Below are positions 1 through 12,184 of a stretch of DNA of 64,000 bases, piece after piece; the first letter of the stretch is position 1; the number at the start of each line of letters is the position of its first letter. The notes below the pieces were generated by a model. It worked only from the letters and a program-made list of their open reading frames with translations. It did no database searches and was not told where the DNA came from. A program made the position numbers and the translations under genes. Source of the DNA: Lepas anatifera (lineage: Eukaryota; Arthropoda; Thecostraca; Lepadidae). The DNA lies in contig JAOTON010001525.1 in NCBI GenBank assembly GCA_034440635.1, forward strand, positions 366,001 through 430,000, in the 5' to 3' direction.

Positions 1-633
1 CTAAGTTTCCGAGATCTTGCCAACCAGCCCCATGCCTTAGTCTAACCCCTTCCTTCTTAACCACTGCCCCCTAACAAGAAAGATAGTTAATATGTGTAAT
101 TAAAATGTTTAGGGCTGTTAAACGCTCATAGAGGGTATTAGTTAACCAGATATTTGTGGTATCCGTCTTAGGGTTTTTTGCTATGACGTCTTCGATAAAG
201 TACCTCAATATCGTCAAAACATCGGAGGTCAATCCTCATTTCCCACCCACGGTAGCTGTAGTGTTAGTCAAAGTGTACATTATAAGTAGTATACCATATT
301 GTGACCTAAAAGGTCAATGACCTTGACCCAAAAATTGTAGGGCAGGCTCTTTGGACCTTCCCTCTATGACCCTGGTCCGTCTTTAGCTTATTCCCGTCAT
401 TTTCCCGCATTATCACGCCATTTACCAATCGGTCCCCAGTATGGCCAAGATTTGACCTTTATGACCTCGTTCGACCTTGAAGATACTGACCTAGGTCAAT
501 GAAAATTGGTCAGGATGTAGATCACCACCTCCCAAATTTTACTCCCGTTAGTTTCCGAGATCTTAGTGGGGGCCTATCAGGCCCCCTCTCCAGTGCGCGT
601 TAGTGCCAGACACCTCTCCAGTGCGGGTGTTAT
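1..633 (+). mobile_element. TTAA-family repeat, right part (copy L)
   Basis: This is the right part of a non-autonomous element; its left end lies outside the window. The body holds scattered TGACCT/AGGTCA words between about 300 and 500. The right end has the family plan: a CGAGATCTTAG-like subterminal stretch near 553, a hairpin GGGGGCCTATCAGGCCCCC at 568-586, then the word CTCTCCAGTGCG twice (586-597 and 614-625) just before a decayed target site (TTAT at 630-633 in place of TTAA). No protein is encoded. The first 20 bases resemble the subterminal stretch again, so a second broken copy may abut it. Confidence 0.6.
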
Positions 634-1995
634 AAAATAGAGGATGTATTGAGAATGAAGCAGCCTATATTCTTTCTATAGTCCAATTTTATTTTCCCCC
701 ATCCCGAAAAAAACTGAACCCTGGCATCGTAGGAACTCGGCTGCTGGGAGCCATAGTCCGATGTCACTGTGCCGATTAAAAGCATGTAAACTGGGCTCGA
801 GTCTCAAACGGTAGTGAAAATATCGGATGCTGAATGCCGGCGTTAGATTGTATGCAGTCCCCGGTCTCCTGCAGCCACGGTGGGTGTGATTCAGCTGTCA
901 GCTGTAATTTAGCGTAGAGTCGGTTTTGTCAAAGACACTTATCTGCGTGGAACATGCTTGTACTTTGTGGAAAGTGAGCGGCCGTTTCCCTGGATAGGTA
1001 TATGCAATGTATGTAATACGTTGTTTGAGCTGGAAGCTGTCACATGACATTTTCAGGATTTACATCGCAACTTTCCATGGAATGTTAGAAACAAATTTGT
1101 CTCAAATATTGTTAAAGTTTGACCAAGCTAGCGGTGTTTGGCCTAGTCGGATCACTTTGCATTTCATTTCCAAACCCGGAAATGTCACCAGGCTTTTAGT
1201 TTTCCGATATTCTATGCAGATTGTAGGCTGTGATTCCCACACAATGGATTGGAACGACTGCCACACACACACAAGCCCATTTGGATTCAATGATTCATTC
1301 ATGGGGGAAATTATCGAGACCCTGGAGTTCCAGGTTGGTTAAAGTTTTATAGAAATGTCTTATTAAGATTAAGACTGAACCAATTATCTAGCAAATAACA
1401 CCCCAGATTTTAAAAGGCCACTTTCAAGTAAATCTAAGGAAGAGTCTTGCTTATTCGTCCATCCCCCCCTCAAGAAAAACGCAACTCCCCGTAGGACCGA
1501 GCATTAACTACCTGCGGTATGGAAACGGTGACGTCAGATGGCGCCAGGGAACCTGCATTCGAGGGGGAGCACTGCTACTTGAAACAAACTGCAGGGGGTT
1601 TGGAAGAACCTTTACTGCCAAGCAAGGAGCAGTCTCCTAAGACAGTCTTGATATATTAGCACGCGCAGTAGAGAGGGGATTGGCGTCAACGCGCAGTGAG
1701 GGCGTGGGTCCTAAAGCGTGCCCGCCCCCGGAGATCTCAGAAACCATAGTCGTTAGAAAAAAGCCCGTTTGGGGGTTCTTGGCGGCCATCGTGATCTACA
1801 TAACAGTCAACTTTTATTAGCCCACATCAATGTATGTAATGTCAAACGAGTCTACAAAGGTCAAATCCGGGTCGTGGTGGGAGAAAATGAAATGGTTGCA
1901 TAACGCTCTTTGTATCTGTTTCTATGCTTTCTATACCTCGATAAAATTACGTTCGATGCTCAAAAGACTCTAATGAGTCATCTAGTATAGTAATT
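634..1995. other. No feature recognised
   Basis: I see no supported gene here. The short open frames near 1007-1342 occur on both strands and resemble no family I know. The stretch is non-repetitive within the window. Confidence 0.5.
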
Positions 1996-2176
1996 ATAAT
2001 CTTTGGAGCTTGTGGACCCACCATCTCTCAAGGTCATATGTCAACGCCAACTCTTTTCTTGTAGGAGGGCTTCCCGTGAGCCAGATTGCTCCTTGCCCGG
2101 GAAATCCGACGGGTTCCGAACCCAGGTCGGCCGCGTGAAAACCGAGGATGCTAACCACTGCACCACCAAGCTCCCT
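1996..2176 (-). mobile_element. tRNA-derived SINE, copy 1
   Basis: Read on the minus strand this starts with a tRNA-like head: GGTGGTGCAGTGGTTAGC resembles a pol III A box, and GGTTCGGAACCC resembles a B box. A body with GGAGCAATCTGGCTC and GAGTTGGCG follows, then a tail ending in CCAAAGATTATAATTA. Head, body and tail match the SINE copies at 10868-11053 and 30485-30647. I could not see a clear target-site duplication for this copy. Confidence 0.72.
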
Positions 2177-3141
2177 GACTCCTCAAGGAACCCCAGTCAT
2201 GTTACGCGACTTCCCGCCCCCGCAATGAGTAAACTTTTGCGGTCATGCTATTTTTTTGCGATTGTTCAATAAACCAGTTTGGTTAGACATTCAGGAGTTT
2301 CTGTTGATCGGCATACAAATTCCCAGTCTCATATTGACACAGGGACTCGGAAGAGTACTGGTATACTTGTGGCACCCAGCCATGCCCGTCACGTTTGTTC
2401 GCGGCATCACTGCAAACTGCAATTTTTCGTCTGGGCGACAACTTGTGGAGGTACACTTCAAATGTTGCTGGGGCCCTGGTACTGTCCATTAGGGTGTGTC
2501 GCATATCGCAGTCACACGTGCTCCTATGATTTTCTTTTGCCCTGAGCGTGTAGAAACACGATGGCCACACTCATTCTGTCAGAATTTTAAACTCCATCCA
2601 CCGCAGAGAGAGATAATTTTCCCCTATGTTAATAGCTTGGCGACACTAGCGAACCTGGTGGCGGGAGCGAGTACTAATGCGTGTCTGCTAATCTGATGAG
2701 GAGGTGTTCCCAGAGCTCCGAAATGTTTCAAGCAACTTTGAAATAATATAATAGAGATTGCGCTATTATTTTTGGGCTGAATTGCTCTACATTTACCGTT
2801 AATTAGCCTTCCTGAGGCCTTGTGCGGTGCCGCCGTAACCAGAGTGACGCAACTGTTTTGAGTTTGACTATGAAACTGATGGAAGGAATGCGTGTTTTGA
2901 CTAAAAAACTATGGAAGGTGTGCGTGCTGTCATCAGCCGTCGATTTTAACAGACTGGAGTCTAATATCAGCTGTTATATTTGGTGTTAATATGGTTCTAA
3001 TGTCAATATCGCCTCACCTAATGTCATCGTCACGCAAACAAGATACTGCAGTTGGGCTTGTTCGAGGCGATGCAGAACTTAAAATGTTCACACGATGGTT
3101 ATTTTAAATCGTGATCTATTCTGAATTTTAAGTGTTCTAAC
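2177..3141. other. No feature recognised
   Basis: Overlapping short open frames near 2256-2570 lie on both strands and have no recognisable domain. I see no repeat shared with the rest of the window. Confidence 0.45.
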
Positions 3142-3294
3142 CAGTGGCGGATCCAGGACTTCATTGGGGGGAGCTCGGGGGCTCTAACCTCCCCTACCAT
3201 TACCTCGGAACAGCCTCCGGCTATACATTTACTATAGGGCTCTGAAATTTCGGGAGAGGGGCTTGAGCTCCTTAGCTCCCCTTGTATCCGCCAG
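3142..3294. mobile_element. hAT-like MITE (GTGGCGGATCC ends), copy 1
   Basis: The left end reads CAGTGGCGGATCCAGGA and the right end is the partly matching GTATCCGCCAG. The flanking 8-mers are GTTCTAAC (3134-3141) and TTTCTAAC (3295-3302), which match at 7 of 8 positions, as expected for an old 8-bp target-site duplication. At 153 bp it is too short to code for a transposase. Three other copies in this window with the same ends also have 8-bp duplications. Confidence 0.72.
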
Positions 3295-3469
3295 TTTCTA
3301 ACACACCTGGCCGAATCTTATCACGCCATCGCAACACACGCAATCGGAACAGTGCAGTCACGTGCAAAAGTTGCACGTGAGCATTGCATCCCGTGTGCTG
3401 CGCTATTTGTGTTAAATAACTGGCCCACGACTGTTTGCTAGAAGCGAACGCCAGCTGCTGACGGTGGCC

Positions 3470-4026
3470 GAGTCAGGTGCAGATGAAGCCGTGCCACTGA
3501 TCTCCCCCAACTACTGCCTTGGCGGTAGTTGCCTTGGCGGCCTCTGTCACCACCTTCACCGCAAGCTCCACCGCTACTGTGTGAACCGGGTAGGCTTCCA
3601 CTTTCAGCGGCTGGCTGCATATCTTTTCCAACTCCTCGTCGCTGAGGCCAGTTGTAACGGGCGTCTCAGTGATGGGGTCATGCTCCCAGTCAAAAAGGCC
3701 GTGATGCTGTCGGCTGAGAGGTTTTTGACTGGCAGAATGCAAGGCCGGACCTTTGCATTCAGTTTTCGGTGACAATCTTGTATGGCCAGCCCGGCCCGAC
3801 AGCGCACCGTCTCCTCCCGGCCAGCAGTCATCGCCAACAGCACCGCCTCCGGGTGTGCCCGAAAGGCGGTGCGCTGTACTACTGACCTCATGATATCCTG
3901 CAGCTGGCGTGGCAGGGCTCGGATCAGCTTTAGGCTGTAGGCGAGGTTCGTGGGTCCTTCAACACAGCAGTTGCGGCTCCGGATCCGAAACCACATCGGG
4001 ACATAGTGTCCAATCAGGAACTTCAC
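3470..4026 (-). pseudogene. Degraded fragment of a conserved invertebrate protein of unknown function
   Basis: Two minus-strand frames read as one protein if a 1-nt frameshift in the T run at about 3690-3696 is allowed. The upstream frame (4026 to about 3695) gives FLIGHYVPMWFRIRSR..., then ALPRQLQDIM and AHPEAVLLAMTAG. The downstream frame continues with FDWEHDPITETPVTTGLSDEEL, then KVVTEAAKA, and stops at about 3473. The pattern (PMWF...LPxxLxxIM...RxAFxAHPExxLLAM...PxxTxxLSDEEL...VKxVTEA) is one I recall from conserved hypothetical proteins of invertebrates, some probably mobile-element derived; this is memory, not a search. An AG acceptor-like site lies just upstream (gagctag before ATCGTGAAG), so it could be an exon, but the frameshift argues for a relic. 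Confidence 0.5.
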
Positions 4027-5028
4027 GATCTAGCTCAGTGAAGCAGCTATGGCCATGTACAAGCGCAGCAGTCTTAACGCCAACGTCAGCTACAGGCAAA
4101 AAGAGTAGCGATGGAAGATGAAGGAAAATGTTTATGATACATGATTTACTAGAGCTCTATTTGTAGGAAGCTGTCTGACTGGTATTGAGACCGAGAACCT
4201 CGTGGAAAATGCCTAGTTTTTCTTCTCCAAGGCATATTAAACGATATCATAAACTGCAAAAGGAAGGCAACAATAGTTAATAATATGGAATGGGAACATG
4301 AAGAATATTTCCGCCAGATGATACGAAAAGGGACGAAGAGAGAATGTTTTGAGGAGAGTTGGATAGCAACAATTCATGAATAGGTTCAAATGATCATTGT
4401 GTGAGGCATTCAAGTCAAAGTAACAAAAATCACATCGTGTTCGATTAAGAATTCGAAGCACAGCGTTGCGATGGCTGTAACATCAATATTCTGAGCGGCA
4501 CTGGGTCTGGTCTCCGCCAGTTTCACTGGATAATATGTTTCAGTTTGCGTCCTTATTGAGGCATACAGTTTAAAAGTAGGCATGATCATTCCTTTTTTAA
4601 CAGTATAAATGCCAAAACCATGTTTCAATGACAGTCGCAAATAAAGATCTGATCGAAGCGCACCACGTTCAGACCCCAGGAGGTAGTTGCCCTGAATAGG
4701 ATGCAGCTTGCTCTATCCCTGCACACGCCTACCTGGATGAGAGTTGATGGCACCTTTCGACCTGGGCAATTGGTGTACCATTTGTCCAAATAATAGCTTT
4801 AAAGGTGAAGCGAGATGCAGCGTATCGCCGCATTTCCTACCACTCAGTCAGAAGGATGCTTGACAGAAAATATGCCGATATGGGGTCTACCTACGGTTGC
4901 ATTGGGCTAAGCATGGTCGTTTTTTCAGTGCTCCAGTAGAAATATAAAACGTGTGCAGTGCAGGAATATGAAAAATAGCCATTTACCCTTTAAGAAAAAA
5001 TCCAACATCGCTCCAATCACTCCCATAG
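4027..5028. other. No feature recognised
   Basis: This AT-rich stretch has only short open frames without recognisable domains. It ends where the truncated retrotransposon at 5029 begins. Confidence 0.45.
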
Positions 5029-6469
5029 GCTATCCCTACTTCAGTGCAAAAGAAAGGTATATTCCCAAAGATGTTAAAAGAAGCAGTAGTGGTCCCTATA
5101 TTTAAATCAGGCGAAAAAGATAGATTTACGAACTATAGACCCATTTCATTGTCACCCATCTTCTCCAAAATTTTGGAACGGGTACTATGCCAATATATCT
5201 CTGATTATTTGATCGAAAATAACATCTTATATTCATTTCAATTCGGCCGGCTTTAGAAAAAAGCATAGTACGTACATGCCTCTGGTACATCTTTACGACA
5301 GCGTAACAAAATCTTTAGAAAAGGGTAACACATCATGTGGAATTTATTTGGACTTGAAAAAAACATTCGATACGGTTAGTCTAGGCATACTATTGCAAAA
5401 ATTAAATCACATTGGTATTAAGGGTAAATCGTATAATATTATTTCTTCATATCTAACTAACAGATTTCAGAGGACTAAAATTAAGGGGGTCATCTCTCAT
5501 GCAAAACAATTAAGGACGGGAGTACCACAGGGATCAATACTAGGACCACTATTATTTATTATATACATTAATGATCCGTATCGAGTGTCCATTGAAACTA
5601 GATTTTACTTATTTGCAGATGATACTGCTATTATAATCTCGGGGGATGATGTGAGAAGTGTACAGTCAAAAATGCATAAAGTTCTTCCAGAAGTGTCAAA
5701 ATGGTTTCAGTCCAATCGTTTGTCTCTAAATGCTTCAAAATCTCGTTATCAGCTTTATTCTAGCGCTAACATTAGAAATTTTGATGTAAGACTAAATGGA
5801 ATGCAGCTTAAACGTGAAGAAACTGTAAAGTATCTTAGCGTTTATATTGACGAAAAGCTTAAGTGGAATTCGTACATCCTTCATGTGTCTTCGATTATAA
5901 GTAGAAATTTAGGAATCATGAGCAGATCCAAGTATTTCCTATCATCGCACGAACTCACTCATTTGTATAACGCCTTTATATTGCCCCATATAAATTATTG
6001 TGCAATGGTTTGGGGTGGTAATTACGAATCCACTCTCGATAAGATCATCATATTACAGAAACGTGCTATTCGAATCATCGACAAAAAACCCTATTATTAC
6101 CACACAAATGAACTGTTTCTAAAATTAAAAATACTTAAATTTCCTGAACTAGTCTCAGAACAAAAAGTTATTATATTGTTGGAAGTATTGGATGGTACAA
6201 TGCCAGATGTGATATCGTCTCTTTTTCAGAAATACAGAACAACTAATACGAGATTGATTAGACACTTTGAAATACCTCAGGCCACAACAAATTATAGGAA
6301 ATTTGCTCTGGCATGCTCTGCACCTGAAATTTGGAACAAAACTATATATCCAACCTTTAAATGTATAACGGAAGTTCCTGTAAACAAACATGTGCTAAAA
6401 AATATATCAGAGAACTATTCCTTTGCAATCATAGAATTCTTAATAATGAGCCTCGATGACAGGCGCTGA
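5029..6469 (+). pseudogene. 5'-truncated non-LTR reverse transcriptase (Jockey/CR1-like)
   Basis: The reading frame begins after an in-frame stop at 5026, in the middle of the polymerase: GIFPKMLKEAVVVPIFK and NYRPISL come early, with no endonuclease upstream. At about 5247-5255 the sequence GGCCGGC looks like a 4-bp duplication; it shifts the frame and makes a premature stop. After it the frame runs 5276-6469 with YLDLKKTFDTV, GVPQGSILGPLL and FADDTAI (nucleotides about 5612-5632), the palm motifs of reverse transcriptase, followed by a thumb/C-terminal region. The stop at 6467-6469 lies only 27 bases before a long TG repeat. The catalytic aspartates are kept, but loss of the 5' part and the frameshift make this a dead copy. 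It differs from the I-like element at 33-40 kb and has no RNase H. Confidence 0.85.
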
Positions 6470-6495
6470 TGGTGGTGATGATGTACCAGAGCACA

Positions 6496-7003
<508 letters not shown>

Positions 7004-7066
7004 GTTTGTCTGACTCCCTGCTGCGCTTGCTTGCTAATTTGCCTGCTTGCTTGCTTGCTTGCTTGC

Positions 7067-9203
7067 CTATGCCTGCATGTCTGCCCTAATTTGCTTACTG
7101 TCTTCCGAGTTCTCTGGCGAATGTTACTAGGCCTCTATCTTTTCGCCAGAATCTCGGAGGGGCTAACACGAATCTCCGGTTTTGGGTAGTCCCGTTTGGA
7201 AAAAGACTAACAATCTAACCGGTAATGAGCTAAATTATTGTGCATTTAACCTAAATAGACCTGTATTCCTGCTCCCTGTATATTTACAGGGAGCTACTAC
7301 TGGCAGTTTTTACTAATAGTATGATATTTATTATGCTTTCTTTAAGTTACTTTCTTTTTCCTAGCAGGGCGTGCCGCGACTTGTAATATTTTATGTTCTG
7401 GTGGTGTTAACGTAAGGGTACTGTTGTCGTTGGGATCGCGGAGGGGGCACGCCTGGCTACCCGTTTAAATGGGTGGCGGACCTTTTCTAGCCATAGAATT
7501 GCATGTAAAAAAGCGAGACAATCGGTCCTCCGTCTCCCGGCCGAAACTTGAGAGGGCCGTGGTGCATAGACAAACAAAATTTTGACTAAAATTTGAATTC
7601 AATATAATCTTGAATTCATATGCTCGCTTAATCATGCATTAAAAATGTTTTCCGGACCAATATAAAACCAGTGACGATTAAAATAGAGCACAACGTCGCT
7701 AGTTCCTCTGGCCGCCACCAGGTGCGCTGGTATCGCCCGTTGTTAAGAGATACGCAGACCTTCTTCGGCTCTGCGCTGGATGGGTTTTACAATTTCATGG
7801 AAATGGAGGTTATCATCGGGTTTCTTTGTGTTCAGGGCAAAAGAAAATCATAGGAGCAGCTTGATCTGAAACAATTACCCGGGATATGACACACTCTACT
7901 GCCCATCGTCCAATACTGCTAATCTGGGTATCAGACATGCAACAACACAGAGACTCATCGCGTTCAGTAGATCATCAATTATGTGACTGGTCGGCAGCCT
8001 CGACCACCTTTCCAATGTCCTGGCCGATTTAGACGGTGCACTGCGGCACAGCTGTTTGGATTCTCGAACAATATGTACTCAGCGGCGTATGCGTTGTGAC
8101 CGGTGCCCCGACTGGCTAGTGAAGACGAGTGGTCTACGTGCCAACGCCCCCCCCCCCCACCCACCATCCAGATACCCGCCATTCCAGTCTGGCAACCTGC
8201 CACAAATCCAAACCTACGCTGGCCGGCGCAGAATTTACGACTGCGGTGTTCTGCCAGACGTCGTAGACGATTAGAAACAGCTTCTAATTTAACAGTTTAA
8301 CCGGTCTCGTCGCAGTCGACAGACAACAAACATAACTGTTTGTCGTCTGTTTACCCGGAGCGCTGATGCCAGTGAGTTGACACTTTTATGTGTCACAGGC
8401 ACGGGCCCCAGTACTTTCTCCAGCTTCCAAGTTGTGAAGTCTGGAAAAATCGACAGTTGTGGGAATATTTGTCTGCTTATATTTTTCTGATTAACCTGAA
8501 GCGTTGCTTAATTCTTGTTTATGATCCATTTCACCCAGTTTTCTGTAGAGCACTCAGTTACGTGACTAAGCTCTGGCCTGTAGTTTGATTTTTATTCGAC
8601 GTAAAACGTTGGCAGCATGTTGTGAGGTATTGTGTGAGATAGAATGGGAGCTCGGACGAATGAGGCAGTCGTTTTCAATGTGACGTAAACTTGGTTTATC
8701 TCGTTTGGGTCCGAGTCGACTCCGATAAAAGTTGTCGACTCCGCAGCACTGCTTGCAGCAATGATTTCCCAGGACAAATGAGCTTACCTTCCTCCTGCAT
8801 ACTTTCATTTTGTGATCGTTGGAAAAATAATACTATGGGTTTGATACGCAAATGTACTTGGACCAGCTACTAAAAAACCTTTTCGCCTGCCTGCAGAGGT
8901 GACCACCGCTTCTAAATTTTTTTAAACCGCTCGCATTACATTTCCGCTACTATAGCTGGCTGAAACTGCTACTGGCGCCACCGTCTCAAAAGCGCGAAAC
9001 CGCCAACAGTTTATCTGCTACTCGCTTGAGTTCAAGGAAAATGACTGCTTACCCTTACATTATCTAAAATGACAGTTTTACTCTAAGGTATGCAAAAAAT
9101 CACACAACAAAAACGTCGATTTAACATCGCTTTGTTTCTGATGGAGAAAAGCGTTTCTCTCAATCCCCATCTCCATCTCCTATTTTTTTCTGTGGCGGTC
9201 GCA
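7067..9203. other. No gene recognised; two hairpins
   Basis: A perfect 10-bp stem (GCTCCCTGTA, 7271-7280) pairs with 7285-7294 over a 4-nt loop. A second stem (CAGACAACAAACA, 8320-8332) pairs with about 8336-8348 with one mismatch. A poly-C run lies near 8146. Short open frames at 7979-8300 overlap on both strands and carry no recognisable domain. Confidence 0.45.
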
Positions 9204-10848
9204 TTAAAAGGAATGTGGCACCTTCGTCGAATCCTGGAATTTAGTGTGATTAGGCGTACTTTAGCCGAAAATAATGAAGCCACTTATGGTTTCTCTAAAA
9301 AATGTACAATAAGCTCAATATTTTGATTTTTAAAATACTCCTTTAGGAAAAGAAATAAATATTTGCCTGTGGATGATGTAATGATCTGGCAGCCACTACC
9401 ATACTCGAAAAGCTTCAAGGGCTTCGATTGGCTGATGCTCATCGTGACGTCAGCATATGTCGTCACACCAACAGCCATGACAACTGTGGCCTGCTGCTAG
9501 GGGTACTTGAGGTGTACATTTTAGGTAGGTTTTAGTTTTTTCTGCTGAAATCTCGAGTTCCAAGACAAATGATATATTGAGTACCGGGTTTTCTGACTTG
9601 CTTTGCAACTTGGCTATCTCAGTTAACCCTTGCCCTGGTGGCGGGTACGAGCCACCTTCGCCCTGGTGGGGGGCTAAAAAAGACCCCCACGATCTCAAAA
9701 ACTAAGAGAGCTAGAAAAAAGCGCAAAACGGCAGTCGAAAGCTCTTCAAAAATTATATCGAAAATACTTTGGTCATTTTTCTTGTCAGGTCAATATCAAG
9801 GTCACCAGAGGTCAAAATAAGTCAAAATCGCTAATATGAGGTGTACTAATAAAACCTCATATATCTCAGAAACTATGATAGCTAGAAACACTTTTTAAAC
9901 ACCATTTGGAAGCTCTTGAGATTTTCTTTCATTACAGTGGACTTCATTTTCGTATTAGGTCAAAGCCTAGGGAGCTACAGGTCACTGAATATTGGGCATA
10001 TTCTTGGGAATGTCCATAGCCACCCATGCATAAGGGCGTTTACTTTTTCGCTAATAGCTTCCAAACTAAACAAGATACAGCCATAGTTTATGCACCATTG
10101 CAATCCTCTCGTCAATACGAATCGAGTGATATATGATATTGCTATGCCAGGTCAAATTTAAAAATTGGACCTGACCCAGGTCACGTTTCTGACCCAACTT
10201 GACCTGATATAGTCATGATGTATGTTATTTGACTTGCAGTGACTCTACAAACACTTTGGTGACAAAATAAAAGTTATATCTTTGTTTATTTAAAATTTAT
10301 AAAGTAAAACACCAAAAAATGTTTCTTTGACCTAAGGTGACCTTTCAAAGGTCACAAGTAAAAATTGTTGGCATCAACTTCAGAAATGGGCTAAGACCAA
10401 GTCGCAACCGATGTTTGAAGTTGGATTCCATCCATACTTACTGAGAAAAGCTCATTTCGTGATTTTCTCCATGTATTGACAATGGGGAGGTCATGCTCTG
10501 CACATGACCTTAGGTCACCAATATCGAAAATCCCGGAACAAATGTTGTAGCTCCTGGTGAGCCCAATACGTGGTATGAGTTTGAACTTGATTGATTCTCC
10601 ATGCTTTTAGTTATGCGGTCCTAAACATTTTTTGAGGTGAGGTCACTTCACCTGGCCCAGTGACCTGACCTGATATGACCTTGAGCAAAAATTTTCAGGA
10701 AAGATGTAAAAATGATGAAAAAACAGCTAGACCAAGTTTGGCGGCGCTGCTCGCCGCCGTTTTTTGGTTGCTTTGGAAAAACCCGAGGGAGGGTCTAAAA
10801 AGACCCCCCACCCGGCCGAAGGTTAAAATCACGTTATGAATGTGCCAC
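9204..10848 (+). mobile_element. MITE with GGAATGTGGCACC ends, interrupted (copy of 14847-15301)
   Basis: From TTAA at 9204 this matches the intact MITE at 14847-15301, sharing GTCGAATCCTGGAATTTAG, the CRE-like palindrome TGACGTCA (9445-9452) and TTGGCTATCTCAG. It is split at 9623 by a TTAA element and resumes at 10827 with AATCACGTTATGAATGTGCC. Its extreme right terminus is lost beside the SINE at 10868. It encodes no protein. Confidence 0.88.
9623..10826 (-). mobile_element. TTAA-flanked AGGTCA-rich element (copy F)
   Basis: TTAA occurs at 9623-9626 and again at 10823-10826. The empty site CTATCTCAG-TTAA-AATCACG at 15265-15268 shows directly that TTAA was the duplicated target. The left end carries GCCCTGGTGG twice (9632-9641 and 9660-9669) around GAGCCACCTT, the family's double-word end, so the element lies in minus orientation. 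The body has 18 exact AGGTCA/TGACCT words between 9787 and 10682. A GGCGGCG/CGCCGCC hairpin sits at 10740-10758. No transposase frame exists; TTAA duplication and a CCC start fit a piggyBac-type non-autonomous element. Confidence 0.88.
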
Positions 10849-10867
10849 CATCCACATGAGCATTGCT

Positions 10868-11053
10868 CAACGGTGGTGCAGTGTTGTGGTGGTTACCACA
10901 TATGCTTTCCACGCGGCTGACCCCGGGTTCAATGCCCGGCAGGTTCCCTGAGCAAAGAGCAAGCTGGCTCCTGAGAAACTCTTTACAACAGAGAAAGAGT
11001 TCGCGATGCCAATAACCCTGGCCGATGGTGCGTCGATAAGGTCGCAAAATGTT
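10868..11053 (+). mobile_element. tRNA-derived SINE, copy 2 (full length)
   Basis: The head GGTGGTGCAGTGTTGTGGTG resembles an A box and GGGTTCAATGCCC a B box. The body has GAGCAAGCTGGCTCC and the tail GATGGTGCGTCGATAAGGTC followed by AAAATG. The copy is bracketed by a perfect 11-bp duplication TGAGCATTGCT at 10857-10867 and 11054-11064, which sets its limits at 186 bp. Confidence 0.9.
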
Positions 11054-11354
11054 TGAGCATTGCTGAATCTGTTCCAACCTAAACATGATAGCTCTGATTC
11101 CATCTATTTTCATATCCCTCTCACAAACGTTATTTTCCCAGAGTAGACCTATCGCGCCGGATCCAACGTTGCTAGTCTCTTACTCTACCCCATGGACATC
11201 CGGATGTTATGCGCGCGTAGGACTACACTAAATATATCGCTCTTATGACCAGATCAGGTAAAAAGTACAGAATCACCGTAGCTTCTGTCTGATAAAAATA
11301 ACCTTAATATGATACAATAACTTCGTATGATATAAGCCAATAGTCACTTTTTCG

Positions 11355-11855
11355 TCATTTGTCACGCGCTCTGAACATCAAAATGTTTCCCTCCTCTGTT
11401 CGAAATCCTTCACCGCTAGCGGAGTGTGCTGCGCTGGTGGCTGCTCTGATGTCTGGCCAGTTTGATGTTGTTGACACGCAGAGATCAAACAGGAGGCTAT
11501 TGCTTGTTTTAGGTCCTTCGAGAGCAGACGCTGGAAACATGCCCTCCAGCCTGACGTTTACTACCTGATTGATTTCAGAGCGAGTGTTGGCTTCCAGCAG
11601 ACTCCAAAGAGCGCCATCTTTGGTGGTTTGAATCAGAGATCTAATCTGTCGGCCACACTTTCTTATTTCTGTCAAAGGCTTGGCTTAGCAGAAATCTCTT
11701 TTCTCCTAATTTTTCAGCAGAATGTTTTATCATCGCTACAGAACCTTCACGTGGAATCCAAGCCAAATTCGTTGGTAGTCTTGTTGAGTCGTCAGAAATT
11801 ACCGTTTCCCGCGGTTGGACTGGTGAATTGCAGTCCTGTTCGTTCACTGGCATGA
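11355..11855 (-). pseudogene. Possible frameshifted coding remnant, family unknown
   Basis: Two long minus-strand frames meet at about 11665-11675. The upstream one includes TNLAWIPREGSVAMIKHSAEK; the downstream one begins TEIRKCGRQIRSLIQTTKD and runs on through EINQVVNVRLEGMF to 11355. The junction fits a small indel. Composition and the clean frame-to-frame handover look coding-like, but I recognise no domain and the plus strand is also open in places. It may be a relic of an unidentified mobile element. Confidence 0.25.
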
Positions 11856-12184
11856 TAAATTATTCAATAGAAAGCTAAGACCTACTGCGTTGAGGGAAAT
11901 CTGCAGAAATCTGGCGGATGGGAGCCTCGTCTGGCGAGTGAAAGGACGAGGCCGTCAGAAGACGGCGGCGGAAAACCGCATCCAATCTCGGCTCCCATAT
12001 CTCAATCAATTTGGAATAGAAAACACTCCCATGCACAGAGAGTGTGGCAGTAGGTACACATAGAACCAAAATAAAAACACTAGTTGTTAGCTAAAATTGA
12101 AGAGAGAACGATTGGAAGGTAGTTGTGTTAGCAACGGAATAAGATACAATGATAAAAACTAATATAAGGGCACAATAACGCTAC

